The notes: a model not told the origin generated them from the sequence alone. 64,000 bases of DNA from Sphingomonas azotifigens NBRC 15497 (GCF_002091475.1 NZ_BCTR01000001.1:124001-188000), one strand, 5' to 3'; counted from the first letter of the stretch, positions 39,482 through 51,630 are shown. Numbers and translations: made by a program.

Positions 39482-40393
39482 ATGTGGGAATATACCGACA
39501 AGGTCAAAGAGTATTTCTACAACCCGAAGAACTCGGGCGTCCTCGAAGAGGCGAGCGGGGTGGGGGATGTCGGCGCGATTTCCTGCGGGGATGCGCTGCG
39601 GCTGATGATCAAGGTCGATGAACCGACCCAGATCATCACCGATGCCAAGTTCCAGACCTTTGGCTGCGGATCGGCGATCGCCTCGTCCTCGGCGCTGACC
39701 GAGCTGATCATCGGCAAGACGGTGGACGAGGCGCTGCAGCTCTCCAACCAGGACATCGCCGATTTCCTCGGCGGCCTGCCGCCGGAGAAGATGCACTGCT
39801 CGGTGATGGGCTATGAGGCGCTGCACGCCGCCGTCGCCAATTATCGCGGCGAAGCCTGGGTCGACGACCATGAGGAAGGCGCGCTGGTCTGCAAATGCTT
39901 CGGCATCGATGAGGCGATGATCGAGCGCACCGTGCGGTCCAACGGCCTGACCACGGTCGAGGCGATCACCAACTATACCAAGGCCGGCGGTGGCTGCTCG
40001 ACCTGCGCCGAGGCGATCGAGGACGTGCTGGAGCGCGTCAATGGCGCGATGGTCGCCGAGGGCGTGCTCCCGGCGGAAGAGGCCTTTGACCGCACCGCAC
40101 CGATACGCCCGGTGCGCAAGAAGCCGGTGCAGCCGCAGGCGGGCGGGCAGCTCTCCACGCTGCAGAAGATCCGGCTGATCGAGAAGACGATCGAGGAACT
40201 GCGCCCCAGCCTGCAGCGCGACGGTGGCGACTGCCAGCTCGTCGACGTCGACGGCAATCGGGTGATGGTGTGGCTCACCGGCGCCTGTGTCGGCTGCCAT
40301 CTTTCCGGCGCGACGATCGACGGCGTGCAGGCGCGGCTGGTCGAGGCGCTCGGCATGCCGCTGCTCGTCATTCCCGTCGGCAACCGGCATTGA
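39482..40393 (+). CDS. nifU: Fe-S scaffold protein NifU
   Basis: A 303-residue three-domain scaffold that builds clusters from sulfur delivered by NifS. The IscU-like N-terminal domain has cysteines in [15 protein letters not shown] and MHCSVMG. The central BFD-like [2Fe-2S] domain has CKCFGI and GGGCSTC. The C-terminal Nfu domain has GACVGCHLS. The length is normal for proteobacterial NifU. It is followed 11 bp later by nifS. Confidence 0.98.
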   Translation: MWEYTDKVKEYFYNPKNSGVLEEASGVGDVGAISCGDALRLMIKVDEPTQIITDAKFQTFGCGSAIASSSALTELIIGKTVDEALQLSNQDIADFLGGLPPEKMHCSVMGYEALHAAVANYRGEAWVDDHEEGALVCKCFGIDEAMIERTVRSNGLTTVEAITNYTKAGGGCSTCAEAIEDVLERVNGAMVAEGVLPAEEAFDRTAPIRPVRKKPVQPQAGGQLSTLQKIRLIEKTIEELRPSLQRDGGDCQLVDVDGNRVMVWLTGACVGCHLSGATIDGVQARLVEALGMPLLVIPVGNRH

Positions 40394-40404
40394 GGGAGGA
40401 TGCG

Positions 40405-41604
40405 ATGACCCCGGTCTATCTCGACAACAATGCGACGACCCGCACCGATCCGGACGTGGTCGCGGCAATGCTGCCCTATTTCACCGAACAGTTCGGCAAT
40501 GCCTCGTCGATGCACGCCTTTGGTGCGGAGGTCGGCGGTGCGCTGAAGCGGGCGCGGCAGCAGTTGCAGGCGCTGCTCGGCGCCGAATATGATCACGAGA
40601 TCGTCTACACCTCGGGCGGCACCGAGGCGGACAATGCCGCGATCCTCTCGGCGCTCGAAACGCAGATCGGCCGCGACGAGATCATCACCTCCGCGGTCGA
40701 GCATCCGGCGATCCTCAGCCTCGTCGCGCATCTGGAGAAGACGCGGGGGGTGAAGGTCCATGTGATCGGCGTCGATGCGCGCGGCCGGCTGGACCTGGAC
40801 GCCTATCGCGCCGCGCTGGGGCCGAAGACCGCGATCGTCTCGATCATGTGGGCCAACAACGAGACCGGCACGATCTTCCCGGTCGAGCAGCTCGCGCGGC
40901 TGGCGCACGAGGCCGGCGCGCTGTTCCACACCGATGCGGTGCAGGCGGTGGGCAAGATCCCGCTCAATCTGGCCGAGAGCGAAATCGACATGCTCTCGCT
41001 CTCCGGCCACAAGCTGCACGGGCCGAAGGGGATCGGCGCGCTCTACGTGCGCAAGGGGGTGCGCTTCCGCCCGCTGGTCCGCGGCGGCCACCAGGAGCGC
41101 GGGCGTCGCGCGGGGACCGAGAACGCGCCGGCGATCGTCGGCTTGGGCAAGGCGGCCGAACTCGCGCTCGCCCATATGGCCGACGAGCAGACCCGCGTGG
41201 CGGGCCTGCGCGACCGGCTCGAAAAGGGGCTGCTCCAGCGGATCGGCAACAGCTTCGTGACCGGCGATGCCGATCATCGCCTGCCCAACACCAGCAACGT
41301 CGCCTTCGAATATATCGAGGGCGAGGCGATCCTGCTGCTGATGAACAAGGAAGGCATCGCCGCCTCCTCGGGATCGGCCTGCACCTCGGGCTCGCTTGAG
41401 CCGAGCCATGTGTTGCGCGCGATGAACGTGCCCTACACCGCGGCGCACGGCGCGATCCGCTTCTCGTTCAGTCGCGAGAACAGCGAGGTCGACGTCGACC
41501 GCGTGCTGGAGGCGATGCCGCCGATCATCGCGCGGCTGCGCGACATGTCTCCGTTCTGGCGCGAGCGCGACACCAGCGCCGCCTTCAACCCCACCTATGC
41601 CTGA
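40405..41604 (+). CDS. nifS: Cysteine desulfurase NifS
   Basis: A 399-residue PLP enzyme releasing sulfur from cysteine for cluster assembly on NifU. The PLP lysine is in SLSGHKLHGPKG, the catalytic cysteine is in SSGSACTSGS, and the N terminus begins VYLDNNATTRTDP as in class I desulfurases. GAGGGAGG precedes the ATG. nifV follows 9 bp later. Confidence 0.98.
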   Translation: MTPVYLDNNATTRTDPDVVAAMLPYFTEQFGNASSMHAFGAEVGGALKRARQQLQALLGAEYDHEIVYTSGGTEADNAAILSALETQIGRDEIITSAVEHPAILSLVAHLEKTRGVKVHVIGVDARGRLDLDAYRAALGPKTAIVSIMWANNETGTIFPVEQLARLAHEAGALFHTDAVQAVGKIPLNLAESEIDMLSLSGHKLHGPKGIGALYVRKGVRFRPLVRGGHQERGRRAGTENAPAIVGLGKAAELALAHMADEQTRVAGLRDRLEKGLLQRIGNSFVTGDADHRLPNTSNVAFEYIEGEAILLLMNKEGIAASSGSACTSGSLEPSHVLRAMNVPYTAAHGAIRFSFSRENSEVDVDRVLEAMPPIIARLRDMSPFWRERDTSAAFNPTYA

Positions 41605-41613
41605 GGTGCGATC

Positions 41614-42759
41614 ATGCCGAGCCTGCTCCCTCCCGTCCTGATCAACGACTCCACGCTGCGCGACGGCGAACAGGCGCCGGGCGTTGCCTTCACCGCCGAA
41701 GAGAAGCTCGCGATCGCGCGGGCGCTGGAGGCCGCCGGGGTCGACGAGATCGAGGCCGGCATCCCGGCGATGGGCGCGGAGGAGATCGACTCGATCGCCG
41801 CGATCGCCGGCACGGTCGAACGCGCGGAGGTGATTGCCTGGTGCCGGATGACCCGCGCCGATGTCGATGCCGCGCTGCGTACCGGCGTCACGCGCGTCAA
41901 CCTGTCCGCACCGGTATCGGATCGCCAGATCCGCGCCAAGTTCGGCACCGATCGCGGCGATCTGTTGCGGCGGATCGACGATGTCGTCGGCTATGCCCTC
42001 GACAAGGGGCTGAAGGTCGCGGTCGGCGGCGAGGACAGCAGCAGGGCCGATCTGGAATTCCTGCTGCGTGTGCTGGTGGCGGTGGAGGAGGCGGGGGCGC
42101 ATCGCTTCCGCTATGCGGACACGCTGGGCGTGCTCGATCCGTTCGACACCTATGACGTGCTCCGCCGGATGTGCGCGCACAGCGACCTCGAGCTCGAATT
42201 CCACGGCCATGACGATCTCGGCCTGGCGACCGCCAACACGCTGGCGGCGATCCGCGGCGGTGCGACGCATGCCAGCGTCTGCGTGCTCGGCCTGGGCGAA
42301 CGCGCGGGCAATGCCGCGCTGGAGGAAGTGGTGGCGGCGGTCGGCGAGACGCAGGGGCGGCGCACCAATGTCGCGCTGAGCAGGCTCACCGGCCTGGCCG
42401 AGATGGTAGCCGAGGCGGCGCGGCGGCCGATCCCGGCGTGCAAGCCGATCGTCGGCGGCGCCGCCTTCGCGCATGAATCGGGCATCCATGTCGCGGGCCT
42501 GCTGCGCGACGCCGGCACCTATGAGGCGCTCGATCCCGCGCGGTTCGCGCGCGAACGGACGATCATCCTCGGCAAGCATTCGGGCAGCGCCGCGGTGCGC
42601 GCGAAGCTGCGCTCGCTCGGCTTCGATGCCGATCACGATCGGGTGCAGCGCATCCTCGAGGAAGTCCGCGCGCGTGCGGTGCGGACCAAGCGCGCGGTCA
42701 GCGAGGACGAACTCGCCGGCTTCTACGCGGGATCCGGAATCGCGGTGGCGGCGGAATGA
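41614..42759 (+). CDS. nifV: Homocitrate synthase NifV
   Basis: A 381-residue HMGL-like/DRE-TIM enzyme making (R)-homocitrate, the organic part of FeMo-cofactor, from 2-oxoglutarate and acetyl-CoA. Motifs: [16 protein letters not shown] at the N terminus, [20 protein letters not shown], and [12 protein letters not shown] near the end of the barrel. It overlaps cysE by 4 bp. Confidence 0.97.
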   Translation: MPSLLPPVLINDSTLRDGEQAPGVAFTAEEKLAIARALEAAGVDEIEAGIPAMGAEEIDSIAAIAGTVERAEVIAWCRMTRADVDAALRTGVTRVNLSAPVSDRQIRAKFGTDRGDLLRRIDDVVGYALDKGLKVAVGGEDSSRADLEFLLRVLVAVEEAGAHRFRYADTLGVLDPFDTYDVLRRMCAHSDLELEFHGHDDLGLATANTLAAIRGGATHASVCVLGLGERAGNAALEEVVAAVGETQGRRTNVALSRLTGLAEMVAEAARRPIPACKPIVGGAAFAHESGIHVAGLLRDAGTYEALDPARFARERTIILGKHSGSAAVRAKLRSLGFDADHDRVQRILEEVRARAVRTKRAVSEDELAGFYAGSGIAVAAE

Positions 42760-43475
42760 CCGCGGTCGCGCTCTTCGCCGCGCGGACGGCGCCCCCCTCG
42801 CTGGTCCGCCAGCTGGTGGAGGACGTGACCTGCGTGGGCGGCCGCGATCCGGCGGCGCGCAGCCATGTCGAAGTGCTGCTCACCTATCCGGGCGTGCACG
42901 CGCTGCTGTGGCACCGGCTCGCGCACCGGCTGTGGGGGAGCGGGCTGCGCTTCCCGGCGCGGCTGCTGGGCTGGTTCGCGCGGCTGGTCACCCAGGTCGA
43001 TATCCATCCGGGGGCGACGATCGGGCGGCGGCTGTTCATCGATCACGGCGCGGGCGTGGTGATCGGGGAGACGGCGGAGATCGGCGACGACGTCACCCTC
43101 TATCACGGCGTGACGCTGGGCGGCACGAGCTGGTCCGCGGGCAAGCGGCATCCTACGGTGGAGAGCGGCGCGCTGATCGGCGCGGGTGCCAAGATCCTTG
43201 GGCCGATCACGATCGGCGCGGGGGCGCGGGTCGGGGCGAACAGCGTGGTCGTCGATGCGGTGCCGCCGGGGATGACGGTGGTCGGCATCCCAGGCCGGCT
43301 GGTCCGCGATCGGCGCGATCGCCGGCTGATCGGCGGCCGCATCGATCTCGATCATCACCTGATGCCCGATCCGGTGGGCGAAGCGATCCGCTCGCTGGTC
43401 GATCGCATCGAGTTTCTCGAGGCACGGCTCGCGCATCGCGAGCGCGGCCGGCAGGACGGGGAGGGGGCGGCATGA
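42756..43475 (+). CDS. cysE: Serine O-acetyltransferase
   Basis: A 239-residue hexapeptide-repeat acetyltransferase, making O-acetylserine for cysteine synthesis. The left-handed beta-helix is clear ([20 protein letters not shown], then [14 protein letters not shown] and IGAGAKILG...[10 protein letters not shown]). The catalytic His lies in DHGAG. Its place between nifV and nifW, with 4-bp overlaps on both sides, shows a dedicated copy raising cysteine supply to NifS; the same arrangement occurs in Azotobacter (nifUSV-cysE). Confidence 0.95.
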   Translation: MTAVALFAARTAPPSLVRQLVEDVTCVGGRDPAARSHVEVLLTYPGVHALLWHRLAHRLWGSGLRFPARLLGWFARLVTQVDIHPGATIGRRLFIDHGAGVVIGETAEIGDDVTLYHGVTLGGTSWSAGKRHPTVESGALIGAGAKILGPITIGAGARVGANSVVVDAVPPGMTVVGIPGRLVRDRRDRRLIGGRIDLDHHLMPDPVGEAIRSLVDRIEFLEARLAHRERGRQDGEGAA

Positions 43476-43822
43476 GCGTGCTCGACGAACTCAACGCATT
43501 GTCTTCCGCCGAGGAATTCTTCGGCGCGCTCGAAGTGCCCTATGTGCCCGAGCAGGTCCATGTCGCCCGGCTGCATATCCTGCGGCGGATGGGCCAGTAT
43601 CTGGCGAAGAGCCGCGCGGAAGGCGCGTTCGACGGGCTTGCCGACGATTCAATCCGGTCGCTGTGCGCGGTGCATCTGGCGCAGGCCTATGCCGACTTCG
43701 TCGCCTCCTCGCCCATCGAGCAGCGCGTGTTCAAGGTCCACCAGGACGCGGTGGCACCCAAGCCGGTGCCGAACCGTCCGTTCGTGCCGCTGTCGGCGCT
43801 GGCCGGCGCGGGAGGGGAATAG
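43472..43822 (+). CDS. nifW: Nitrogenase-stabilising protein NifW
   Basis: A 116-residue Nif[19 protein letters not shown] at the N terminus, [17 protein letters not shown], and the C-terminal FKVHQDAV. NifW interacts with the MoFe protein and helps protect or mature it under oxygen stress (known in Azotobacter). Overlaps cysE by 4 bp; fixA begins 2 bp after its stop. Confidence 0.95.
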   Translation: MSVLDELNALSSAEEFFGALEVPYVPEQVHVARLHILRRMGQYLAKSRAEGAFDGLADDSIRSLCAVHLAQAYADFVASSPIEQRVFKVHQDAVAPKPVPNRPFVPLSALAGAGGE

Positions 43823-43824
43823 CC

Positions 43825-44676
43825 ATGCATATCGTCGTCTGCATCAAACAGGTGCCGGACAGCGCGCAGATCCGCGTCCATCCGGTGACCAACACGATCA
43901 TGCGGCAGGGCGTGCCGACGATCATCAACCCCTATGACCTGTTCGCGCTGGAAGAGGCGCTGCGGCTGCGCGACCGCCACGGCGGCGCGGTGACCGTGCT
44001 GACCATGGGCCCGCCCACTGCCGAGCAGGCGCTGCGCAAGGCACTCACCTTCGGCGCCGATCGTGCGGTGCTGCTGACCGATCGCTATTTCGCCGGATCG
44101 GACACGCTGGCGACCAGCTATGCCCTGTCGATGGCGCTAGGCCGCATCGCAGCCGATTTCGGCGCGCCCGAGATCATCTTCACCGGCAAGCAGACCATCG
44201 ACGGCGATACCGCCCAGGTCGGCCCGGGGATCGCCAAGCGGTTGCGCTACAACCAGCTGACCTATGTCTCGTCGATCGTCGACGTGGCAGCGGACCGCGG
44301 TCGCATTACCGTCGAGCGCCGCGCCGAGGGAGGAACCCAGACGCTCGACACCGCGCTGCCGGTGCTGATCACGATGCTGGAGGCGACCAACGAAATGCGC
44401 CGCGGCACGCTCGACAATGCGCTGCGCGCCGCGCGGCAGGAGATCCTGACCTGGAATGCCGCCGATGTCGGCATCGCCGATCTCCTCAAATGCGGGCTGC
44501 GCGGCTCGCCGACCATCGTGAAGAAGGTCTTCGCGCCTACCGCGCGCGCGGAAAAGGCCGAGATCGTGACGGCGGAGGGCGGCCCCGCCGCGCTCGCCGA
44601 GGCGACGATCGCCGGGATCTTCGCGCGCGCGCCTGCGGTCGAGGCCGATCTCTACGCGTTCGCGCGGCAAGCATGA
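43825..44676 (+). CDS. fixA: Electron-transfer flavoprotein beta-type subunit FixA
   Basis: A 283-residue ETF beta homologue. With FixB it forms the electron-bifurcating flavoprotein that uses NADH to reduce quinone and a low-potential ferredoxin or flavodoxin feeding nitrogenase. Family landmarks: MHIVVCIKQVPDSAQIRV, INPYDLFALEEALRLRD, TGKQTIDGDTAQVGPGIA. GGAGGGG precedes the ATG. First of fixABCX, directly after nifW without a separate promoter. Confidence 0.97.
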   Translation: MHIVVCIKQVPDSAQIRVHPVTNTIMRQGVPTIINPYDLFALEEALRLRDRHGGAVTVLTMGPPTAEQALRKALTFGADRAVLLTDRYFAGSDTLATSYALSMALGRIAADFGAPEIIFTGKQTIDGDTAQVGPGIAKRLRYNQLTYVSSIVDVAADRGRITVERRAEGGTQTLDTALPVLITMLEATNEMRRGTLDNALRAARQEILTWNAADVGIADLLKCGLRGSPTIVKKVFAPTARAEKAEIVTAEGGPAALAEATIAGIFARAPAVEADLYAFARQA

Positions 44677-44688
44677 GGGAGAAGCGAC

Positions 44689-45777
44689 ATGGCTGAAGCG
44701 ACACCTCCTCCGGCAAGCCGGGCCGGCACCAAGAAGGCGCTGCCGGAGAAGTTCCAGAACTATCGCCATGTCTGGGTGGCGATGGAGCTGGAGCATGGCC
44801 AGGTCCACAGCGTCTCGTACGAGCTGCTCGGCGAAGGGCGCAAGCTGGCCGACAAGCGCGGTGTCGAACTGGCGGCGGTGGTGATGGGCGACAGCCGCGA
44901 GGCGCTGCACCGGGCGGCGACGAACGCCTTCGAGTTCGGCGCGGACAAGGTCTATCTGGTCTGCGATCCGGTGCTCGCACACTACCGCAACGAAGTCGCC
45001 ACCAAGGCGCTGACCGATCTGGTCAACCGCTACCAGCCCGAGATCCTGCTGCTCGGCGCCACCAATCTCGGCCGCGACCTGGCCGGATCGGTCGCGACGA
45101 CGCTGGAGACCGGCCTCACCGCCGATTGCACCGAACTGGCGATCGACGAGGAAGGCTCGCTCGCGGCGACGCGGCCGACCTTCGGCGGCTCGCTGCTGTG
45201 CACGATCTTCACGCTCAACTTCCGGCCGCAAATGGCGACGGTGCGCCCGCGCGTGCTCGCGATGCCCGAGCCGGTGCCCGGCCGCACCGGCACCATCGTC
45301 GAGCACCCGCTGGAGCTCGCCGAAGACGATATCGTCACCAAGGTGGTGCACTTCGTCGCCGATCGGGATTCGGACAAGGCGCAGCTCGCCTATGCCGATA
45401 TCGTCGTCGCCGGCGGGCTGGGGCTGCAATCGGCCGAGAATTTCCAGCTGGTGAAGCAACTCGCCGAGGTGCTCGGCGCCGAATATGGCGGCTCGCGGCC
45501 GCTCGTGCAGAAGGGCTGGATCACCGCCGACCGCCAGATCGGCCAGACCGGCAAGACGATCCGCCCGCGGCTCTACATCGCCGCGGGCATCTCCGGCGCG
45601 ATCCAGCACCGCGTCGGCGTCGAGGGCGCCGACCTGATCGTGGCGATCAACACCGATCCGAACGCGCCGATCTTCGAGTTCGCGCATCTCGGCATCGTCG
45701 CCGACGCGGTGACGCTGCTGCCGGCGCTGACCGAGGCGTTCGCGCGCCGGCTCTCGGTCAACCGGCTGGCAGGATAG
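44689..45777 (+). CDS. fixB: Electron-transfer flavoprotein alpha-type subunit FixB
   Basis: A 362-residue ETF alpha homologue with the C-terminal FAD-binding domain: [20 protein letters not shown], then [23 protein letters not shown] and a final [16 protein letters not shown]. The N-terminal extension ([20 protein letters not shown]) is characteristic of FixB rather than respiratory ETF. 12 bp after fixA and 10 bp before fixC. Confidence 0.97.
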   Translation: MAEATPPPASRAGTKKALPEKFQNYRHVWVAMELEHGQVHSVSYELLGEGRKLADKRGVELAAVVMGDSREALHRAATNAFEFGADKVYLVCDPVLAHYRNEVATKALTDLVNRYQPEILLLGATNLGRDLAGSVATTLETGLTADCTELAIDEEGSLAATRPTFGGSLLCTIFTLNFRPQMATVRPRVLAMPEPVPGRTGTIVEHPLELAEDDIVTKVVHFVADRDSDKAQLAYADIVVAGGLGLQSAENFQLVKQLAEVLGAEYGGSRPLVQKGWITADRQIGQTGKTIRPRLYIAAGISGAIQHRVGVEGADLIVAINTDPNAPIFEFAHLGIVADAVTLLPALTEAFARRLSVNRLAG

Positions 45778-45787
45778 GAGAGGGCAG

Positions 45788-47095
45788 ATGATCGACGAAC
45801 GCTTCGACGCGATCGTGGTGGGGGCGGGCCCGTCGGGCAACGCCGCTGCCTATGTCATGGCCAAGGAGGGGCTGAAGGTCCTCCAGATCGAGCGCGGGGA
45901 ATATTCGGGCTCGAAGAACGTGCAGGGCGCGATCCTCTATGCCGATGCGCTGGAGCGGATCATGCCCGATTTCCGCGACGACGCGCCGCTCGAGCGCCAT
46001 GTCGTAGAGCAGCGCATCTGGACGATGGACGACCGCAGCCATACCGGCGTCCATTATCGCTCGGACGACTTCAACGAGGAGAAGCCCAACCGCTACACGA
46101 TCCTGCGCGCGCAGTTCGACAAGTGGTTCAGCCGCCGCGTCCAGCAGGCCGGCGCAATCGTGCTGTGCGAGACGACGGTGACCGAACTGGTCAAGGACGG
46201 CCAGGATCGGGTGATCGGCGTGCGCACTGATCGGACGGGCGGGGCGATCTTCGCCGATGTGGTGATCCTGGCCGAAGGCGTGAACGGGCTGGTCGGCCAG
46301 CGTTCGGGGCTCCGGCCGGAGGTGGCGCCCGAGTCGGTCGCGCTGGCGGTCAAGGAAATGCACTTCCTGCCGCGCGAGACGATCGAGGCGCGCTTCAACC
46401 TCTCCGGCAACGAAGGCGTGGTGATCGAGGCGATGGGCACGATCACCAAGGGCATGGCGGGTACCGGCTTTCTCTACACCAACGAGGAATCGATCTCGGT
46501 CGGCATCGGCTGCATCGTCGCCGATTTCGCCGAGGGCGAGGTGACGCCCTATGCGCTGCTCGACGCGTTCAAGAACCATCCGAGCATCCGGCCGCTGCTC
46601 GCCGGCTCCGAGATCAAGGAATATGCCGCGCACCTGATCCCCGAGGGCGGCTACAAGGCGATGCCGCAACTGGTGGGCGATGGATGGATCGTCGTCGGCG
46701 ATGCCGGCCAGTTCGTCAACGCGGTGCACCGCGAGGGATCGAACCTGGCGATGACCACCGGGCGGGTCGCGGCCGAGACGGTGGCGTGGCTGAAGCGCCG
46801 GCGCGAGCCGCTCGATGCCGTATGCCTCGCCGAATATACCCGCCGGCTCGCCGACAGCTTCGTGATGAAGGACCTCAAGAAATATCGCGGCATCCCGGCG
46901 CTGCTCCACCACAACAAGCGGACCTTTTTCGGCCTCTACCCGCAGCTGATCAGCAAGGCGGCGCAGACCTGGCTGCGCGTCGACGGGGTCGACAAGGTGA
47001 GCAAGGAGAAGGCCATCCTGCGCTCGTTCCGCGAGGGACGCAGCCTGTTCGGGATGATCGGCGACGCACTCAAACTGGCGAGGGCATGGCGATGA
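45788..47095 (+). CDS. fixC: FAD-dependent oxidoreductase FixC
   Basis: A 435-residue ETF-quinone-oxidoreductase-like protein. The FAD motif is [31 protein letters not shown] sequence appears as [10 protein letters not shown], and [18 protein letters not shown] closes the FAD site. It passes the high-potential electron branch to quinone at the membrane. Overlaps fixX by 4 bp. Confidence 0.97.
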   Translation: MIDERFDAIVVGAGPSGNAAAYVMAKEGLKVLQIERGEYSGSKNVQGAILYADALERIMPDFRDDAPLERHVVEQRIWTMDDRSHTGVHYRSDDFNEEKPNRYTILRAQFDKWFSRRVQQAGAIVLCETTVTELVKDGQDRVIGVRTDRTGGAIFADVVILAEGVNGLVGQRSGLRPEVAPESVALAVKEMHFLPRETIEARFNLSGNEGVVIEAMGTITKGMAGTGFLYTNEESISVGIGCIVADFAEGEVTPYALLDAFKNHPSIRPLLAGSEIKEYAAHLIPEGGYKAMPQLVGDGWIVVGDAGQFVNAVHREGSNLAMTTGRVAAETVAWLKRRREPLDAVCLAEYTRRLADSFVMKDLKKYRGIPALLHHNKRTFFGLYPQLISKAAQTWLRVDGVDKVSKEKAILRSFREGRSLFGMIGDALKLARAWR

Positions 47096-47403
47096 CGACG
47101 ATGACGCAGACGAACGCCCCGCAGGGCAGGGTCGAGGAAAAGCTGTACCAGAACCGCTACGTCGTCGATTCCGGGCGGCCGCACATCCGGATCCGGCCGC
47201 ACCAGACGCCGTCCAAGGCGCTGCTCGCGATGACGCGGCTGTGCCCGGCGGGATGCTACAGCCTGAGCGATGCGGGCCAGGTGGAGATCAGCCCGGATGG
47301 CTGCGTCGAATGCGGCACCTGCCGGATCGTCACGGCCAAGGGCGGCGAGATCGAGTGGAACTATCCGCGGGGCGGTTTCGGCGTTCTCTACAAGTTCGGA
47401 TGA
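47092..47403 (+). CDS. fixX: Ferredoxin-like protein FixX
   Basis: A 103-residue ferredoxin-like partner of FixC. Cysteines lie in [10 protein letters not shown] and [10 protein letters not shown], and the C-terminal [15 protein letters not shown] is the FixX/ETF-QO signature. An in-frame ATG six bases upstream (47086) is an alternative start. A 246-bp gap follows before nifA. Confidence 0.96.
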   Translation: MTTMTQTNAPQGRVEEKLYQNRYVVDSGRPHIRIRPHQTPSKALLAMTRLCPAGCYSLSDAGQVEISPDGCVECGTCRIVTAKGGEIEWNYPRGGFGVLYKFG

Positions 47404-47649
47404 TGATGCGCACCGCCGCGATCCTTGAAGCCGGACAGCGTGATTGGAGCGGCGCGCTCGGCCTGGCGGCGCGACTGCTCCGCACCTTGCCGTCTTTGCA
47501 CGCAAACAAGATCCAATATCGCGCCCGACTCGTTGCGAGCGCATGGATTCTATGTCAGTCTCATGACTGCACTACGCAATTCCCGACCCACAATAACCAG
47601 GGGTACGGCACAGCTGGAGAGGCTGCTCTGCGGGCGGGAGGTAGGCAGC

Positions 47650-49365
<1,716 letters not shown>

Positions 49366-49393
49366 CCCGCCGGGCGGCGACCCGACACGGCAA

Positions 49394-49409
49394 TGTCGGC
49401 TTTGCGACA
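49394..49409. promoter_or_regulatory. NifA upstream activator site before fdxN
   Basis: TGT-N10-ACA, about 90 bp before the predicted start of the promoter at 49465 and just beyond the nifA stop. Confidence 0.75.
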
Positions 49410-49464
49410 CGCAGAGGCGCCCGCTTTGTCCCGGTTTTCAGCGCCTTGCCCGACCGCTGCCGCA

Positions 49465-49480
49465 TGGCACGCATCCTGCA
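49465..49480 (+). promoter_or_regulatory. Sigma-54 promoter of the fdxN-LRV-nifT-SIR2-like operon
   Basis: TGGCACGCATCCTGCA: perfect -24 element, GG-N10-GC spacing exact, -12 element CTGCA one base from consensus. Leader about 21 bases. Confidence 0.78.
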
Positions 49481-49512
49481 GAGCATCCGGTGACGCGAGC
49501 CGGAGACATGCA

Positions 49513-49707
49513 ATGGCCTACAAGATCATCGCTTCGCAGTGCACCGGATGCAGTGCCTGCGAGTTCGAATGCCCCAATGCGGCGATTTCGATGAAGGGCG
49601 ACACCTTCATCATCGACCCCAAGAAATGCACCGAATGCGACGGCATCTTCGATGCGCCCAAGTGCGACGAGGTGTGCCCGGTGCCGAAGACCTGCGTTCC
49701 GGCCTGA
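49513..49707 (+). CDS. fdxN: 2[4Fe-4S] ferredoxin FdxN
   Basis: A 64-residue bacterial-type ferredoxin. Cluster motifs are [12 protein letters not shown] and the longer-spaced [18 protein letters not shown], the FdxN spacing with an eight-residue insertion between second and third cysteines. FdxN-type proteins donate electrons to NifB or nitrogenase reductase. First gene of a sigma-54 operon; a close homologue lies at 53355 after nifB. Confidence 0.93.
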   Translation: MAYKIIASQCTGCSACEFECPNAAISMKGDTFIIDPKKCTECDGIFDAPKCDEVCPVPKTCVPA

Positions 49708-49718
49708 CGGCGGGTGCC

Positions 49719-50552
49719 ATGGAACCCGATGAGGAGGCGGACCCGCTCGACTGGCGCGGCCGCCCCGTCCGTTGCCGCGAGTGCGCGCACCTCACGCTTA
49801 ACCGCGAGGGGCTGTGCGCCAAGGGGCGTGCCTGCATCCGCGATCGGCGGGCGCGGCGGGTCGAGCGCTTCCTGTCGGGCCACCGGGGTTTGGCCGATGC
49901 GTATCTCGACCATCCCTATTTCGAGGTCCGCGCCGCGGCGGCACGCTATGCCAGCATCTTCCGCCTGCCGGCGCTGCTCGACGATCCCGAGCCCGAGGTG
50001 CGCGGCGCCGCGGCCGCGCGGCTGCCGCTCGATCGGATCGGCGCGCTGGCGGAGGATCCCGAGATTCATGTCCGCCTGGTCGTCGCGCACCGCATCGCGG
50101 GGAATGCGCTGGTCGCGATGCTGAGCGATCCTGCCTATCAGGTCCGGCTCGCGGTCGTGCGGCGGATGCCGTCCGACCTGCTGCCGCTGGTGATGCGCGA
50201 TCCCGATCCCGAGGTGCGCACCTGGGTAGCGCGGCGGCTGCCGGTCGGCTGCCTGCCGGACATGGCGTTCGACGCCGATCCGCTGGTGCGGCTGGAAGTG
50301 GCGCAGCGGCTGCCGCTCGCCCAGCTGCACCTGCTCGCGCAGGACAGCGACCTGCGCGTCCGCTTCGCCGTTGCCGAGCGGATCGCCGAGGAGGAGCTGG
50401 CGCCGTTCCTGCACGATGCCGAGCCGCTGATCCGCGAAGTGGCGCGCGAGCGGATCGCGCGGGTGCCGGCGCTCGCGGCGCGGCTGCTGGGCGTGGCGAC
50501 CATCCTGCCATTTCACGGGGCCGATACGGCCGAACGAAGGGACGAGCGATGA
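49719..50552 (+). CDS. [4Fe-4S] leucine-rich-repeat-variant (LRV) protein
   Basis: A 277-residue protein with an N-terminal cysteine cluster (CRECAHLTLNREGLCAKGRAC) for a [4Fe-4S] centre, then about eight tandem LRV repeats of roughly 24 residues (ALLDDPEPEVRGAAAARLP; ALAEDPEIHVRLVVAHRI; VMRDPDPEVRTWVARRLP). This is the architecture of the Azotobacter vinelandii LRV protein, whose role is unresolved. It lies between fdxN and nifT, overlapping nifT by 4 bp. Possibly a redox-dependent interaction platform for nitrogenase assembly. Confidence 0.92.
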   Translation: MEPDEEADPLDWRGRPVRCRECAHLTLNREGLCAKGRACIRDRRARRVERFLSGHRGLADAYLDHPYFEVRAAAARYASIFRLPALLDDPEPEVRGAAAARLPLDRIGALAEDPEIHVRLVVAHRIAGNALVAMLSDPAYQVRLAVVRRMPSDLLPLVMRDPDPEVRTWVARRLPVGCLPDMAFDADPLVRLEVAQRLPLAQLHLLAQDSDLRVRFAVAERIAEEELAPFLHDAEPLIREVARERIARVPALAARLLGVATILPFHGADTAERRDER

Positions 50553-50767
50553 AGGTGATGATCCGCCGCGGCGACACCGGGCTTTCCGCCTATGTGCCCA
50601 AGAAGGACCTGGAAGAGCCGATCGTCGAGGTCGAGCGCGGCGAGGCGCTGTGGGGCGGCTGGGTGCGGCTGGCCAATGGCTGGATCCTCGAGCTGCCCGA
50701 CATGGCGAGCGACACGCGGCTGCCGATCACGGTGAACGCCCGCAAGCGCGGCGGGGAGGAAGCATGA
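50549..50767 (+). CDS. nifT: Nitrogen fixation protein NifT/FixU
   Basis: A 72-residue NifT: MKVMIRRGDTGLSAYVPKKDLEE then WGGWVRLANGWILELP. Small, conserved in nif clusters, not essential in tested species, function uncertain. ATG overlaps the LRV stop by 4 bp; its stop overlaps the SIR2-like gene by 4 bp. Confidence 0.93.
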   Translation: MKVMIRRGDTGLSAYVPKKDLEEPIVEVERGEALWGGWVRLANGWILELPDMASDTRLPITVNARKRGGEEA

Positions 50768-51615
50768 TGGCGACGCTGGTGGAAAGCCGCGCCGATCCGC
50801 AGGCGCAGCTCGCCGCGGTTCGCGAAGCACTCGTGGCGCGGCGGCTGGTGCCCTATCTGGGCCCCGAGGTGGCGGCGCTGGCGGGGGCGAGCGTGCCGAC
50901 TACGCCCGAGGCGCTGGCCGATTTCTTCGGCGCCAAGGTCGCGCTGCCGCGTCGCGCCAGGGGCAATGCCTGGGCGGCGGCGCAGCATATCGAGAGCTAC
51001 CGACACCGCAGCACCGTCTCCGCGCTGATGGCGGAGGCATTCGCGCCGCCACCGGTGCGGCATCCGCTGCATGCGTGGCTGGCGGGCCTTGGCCTGCCGT
51101 TGATCGTCGACAGCTGGTATGGTGGCGAGATGCGCGCCGCGCTTACCGGGCGGGAGGACTGGGCTGAGGTGCAGGGGATCACCCGCGCAGGCATCGGCGA
51201 GGATCGCTGGTTCCGCTTCTATGGCCCGGACGGGGCACCACTCGCGGCCGAGGAAGCCGAAGCGCGCCCGACGATCCTGTATGCGCCGCACGGCAGCGCG
51301 CAGCCCGCGGGCAATTTCCTGATCTCCGATGCCGACTATGTCGAGGTGCTGACCGAGATCGATATCCAGACCCCGATCCCCGAGGTGGTCAAGCATCGCC
51401 GCACCGGCATGGGATTCCTGTTCCTCGGCTGTCGCTTCCACGACCAGCTGCTGCGCACCTACGCACGCCAGCTGATGAAGCGTTCGGGTGGCACCCATCA
51501 TGCCGTCGTCCAGCGCGATGCGCTGACTCGCAACGAACTGCGCTTCCTCGACGAGCAGGGGATCGAAGCGATCGACCTGCCGCTTGCCGATGCGCTGGCG
51601 GCACTGCTGGCATGA
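50764..51615 (+). CDS. SIR2-like domain protein of the nif cluster
   Basis: A 283-residue protein of the SIR2-like Rossmann type: RRLVPYLGPEVAALAGASVPTTPEALA at the front and GFLFLGCRFHDQLLRTYARQLM with EQGIEAIDLPL at the end. A canonical sirtuin GAGxS loop and HG catalytic motif are not obvious, so NAD hydrolysis or deacylation is uncertain. Related genes follow nifT in several proteobacterial nif clusters. Overlaps nifT by 4 bp, so it is co-translated with fdxN-LRV-nifT under NifA control. Confidence 0.8.
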   Translation: MMATLVESRADPQAQLAAVREALVARRLVPYLGPEVAALAGASVPTTPEALADFFGAKVALPRRARGNAWAAAQHIESYRHRSTVSALMAEAFAPPPVRHPLHAWLAGLGLPLIVDSWYGGEMRAALTGREDWAEVQGITRAGIGEDRWFRFYGPDGAPLAAEEAEARPTILYAPHGSAQPAGNFLISDADYVEVLTEIDIQTPIPEVVKHRRTGMGFLFLGCRFHDQLLRTYARQLMKRSGGTHHAVVQRDALTRNELRFLDEQGIEAIDLPLADALAALLA

Positions 51616-51630
51616 CGCAGTGCGACACTC

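Noticed and set aside
47464..47479. A -24/-12-like sequence upstream of nifA
   Set aside because: GG-N10-GC spacing is right, but the -12 element is CTGCT, no TGT-N10-ACA site accompanies it and it lies about 170 bp from the start codon.
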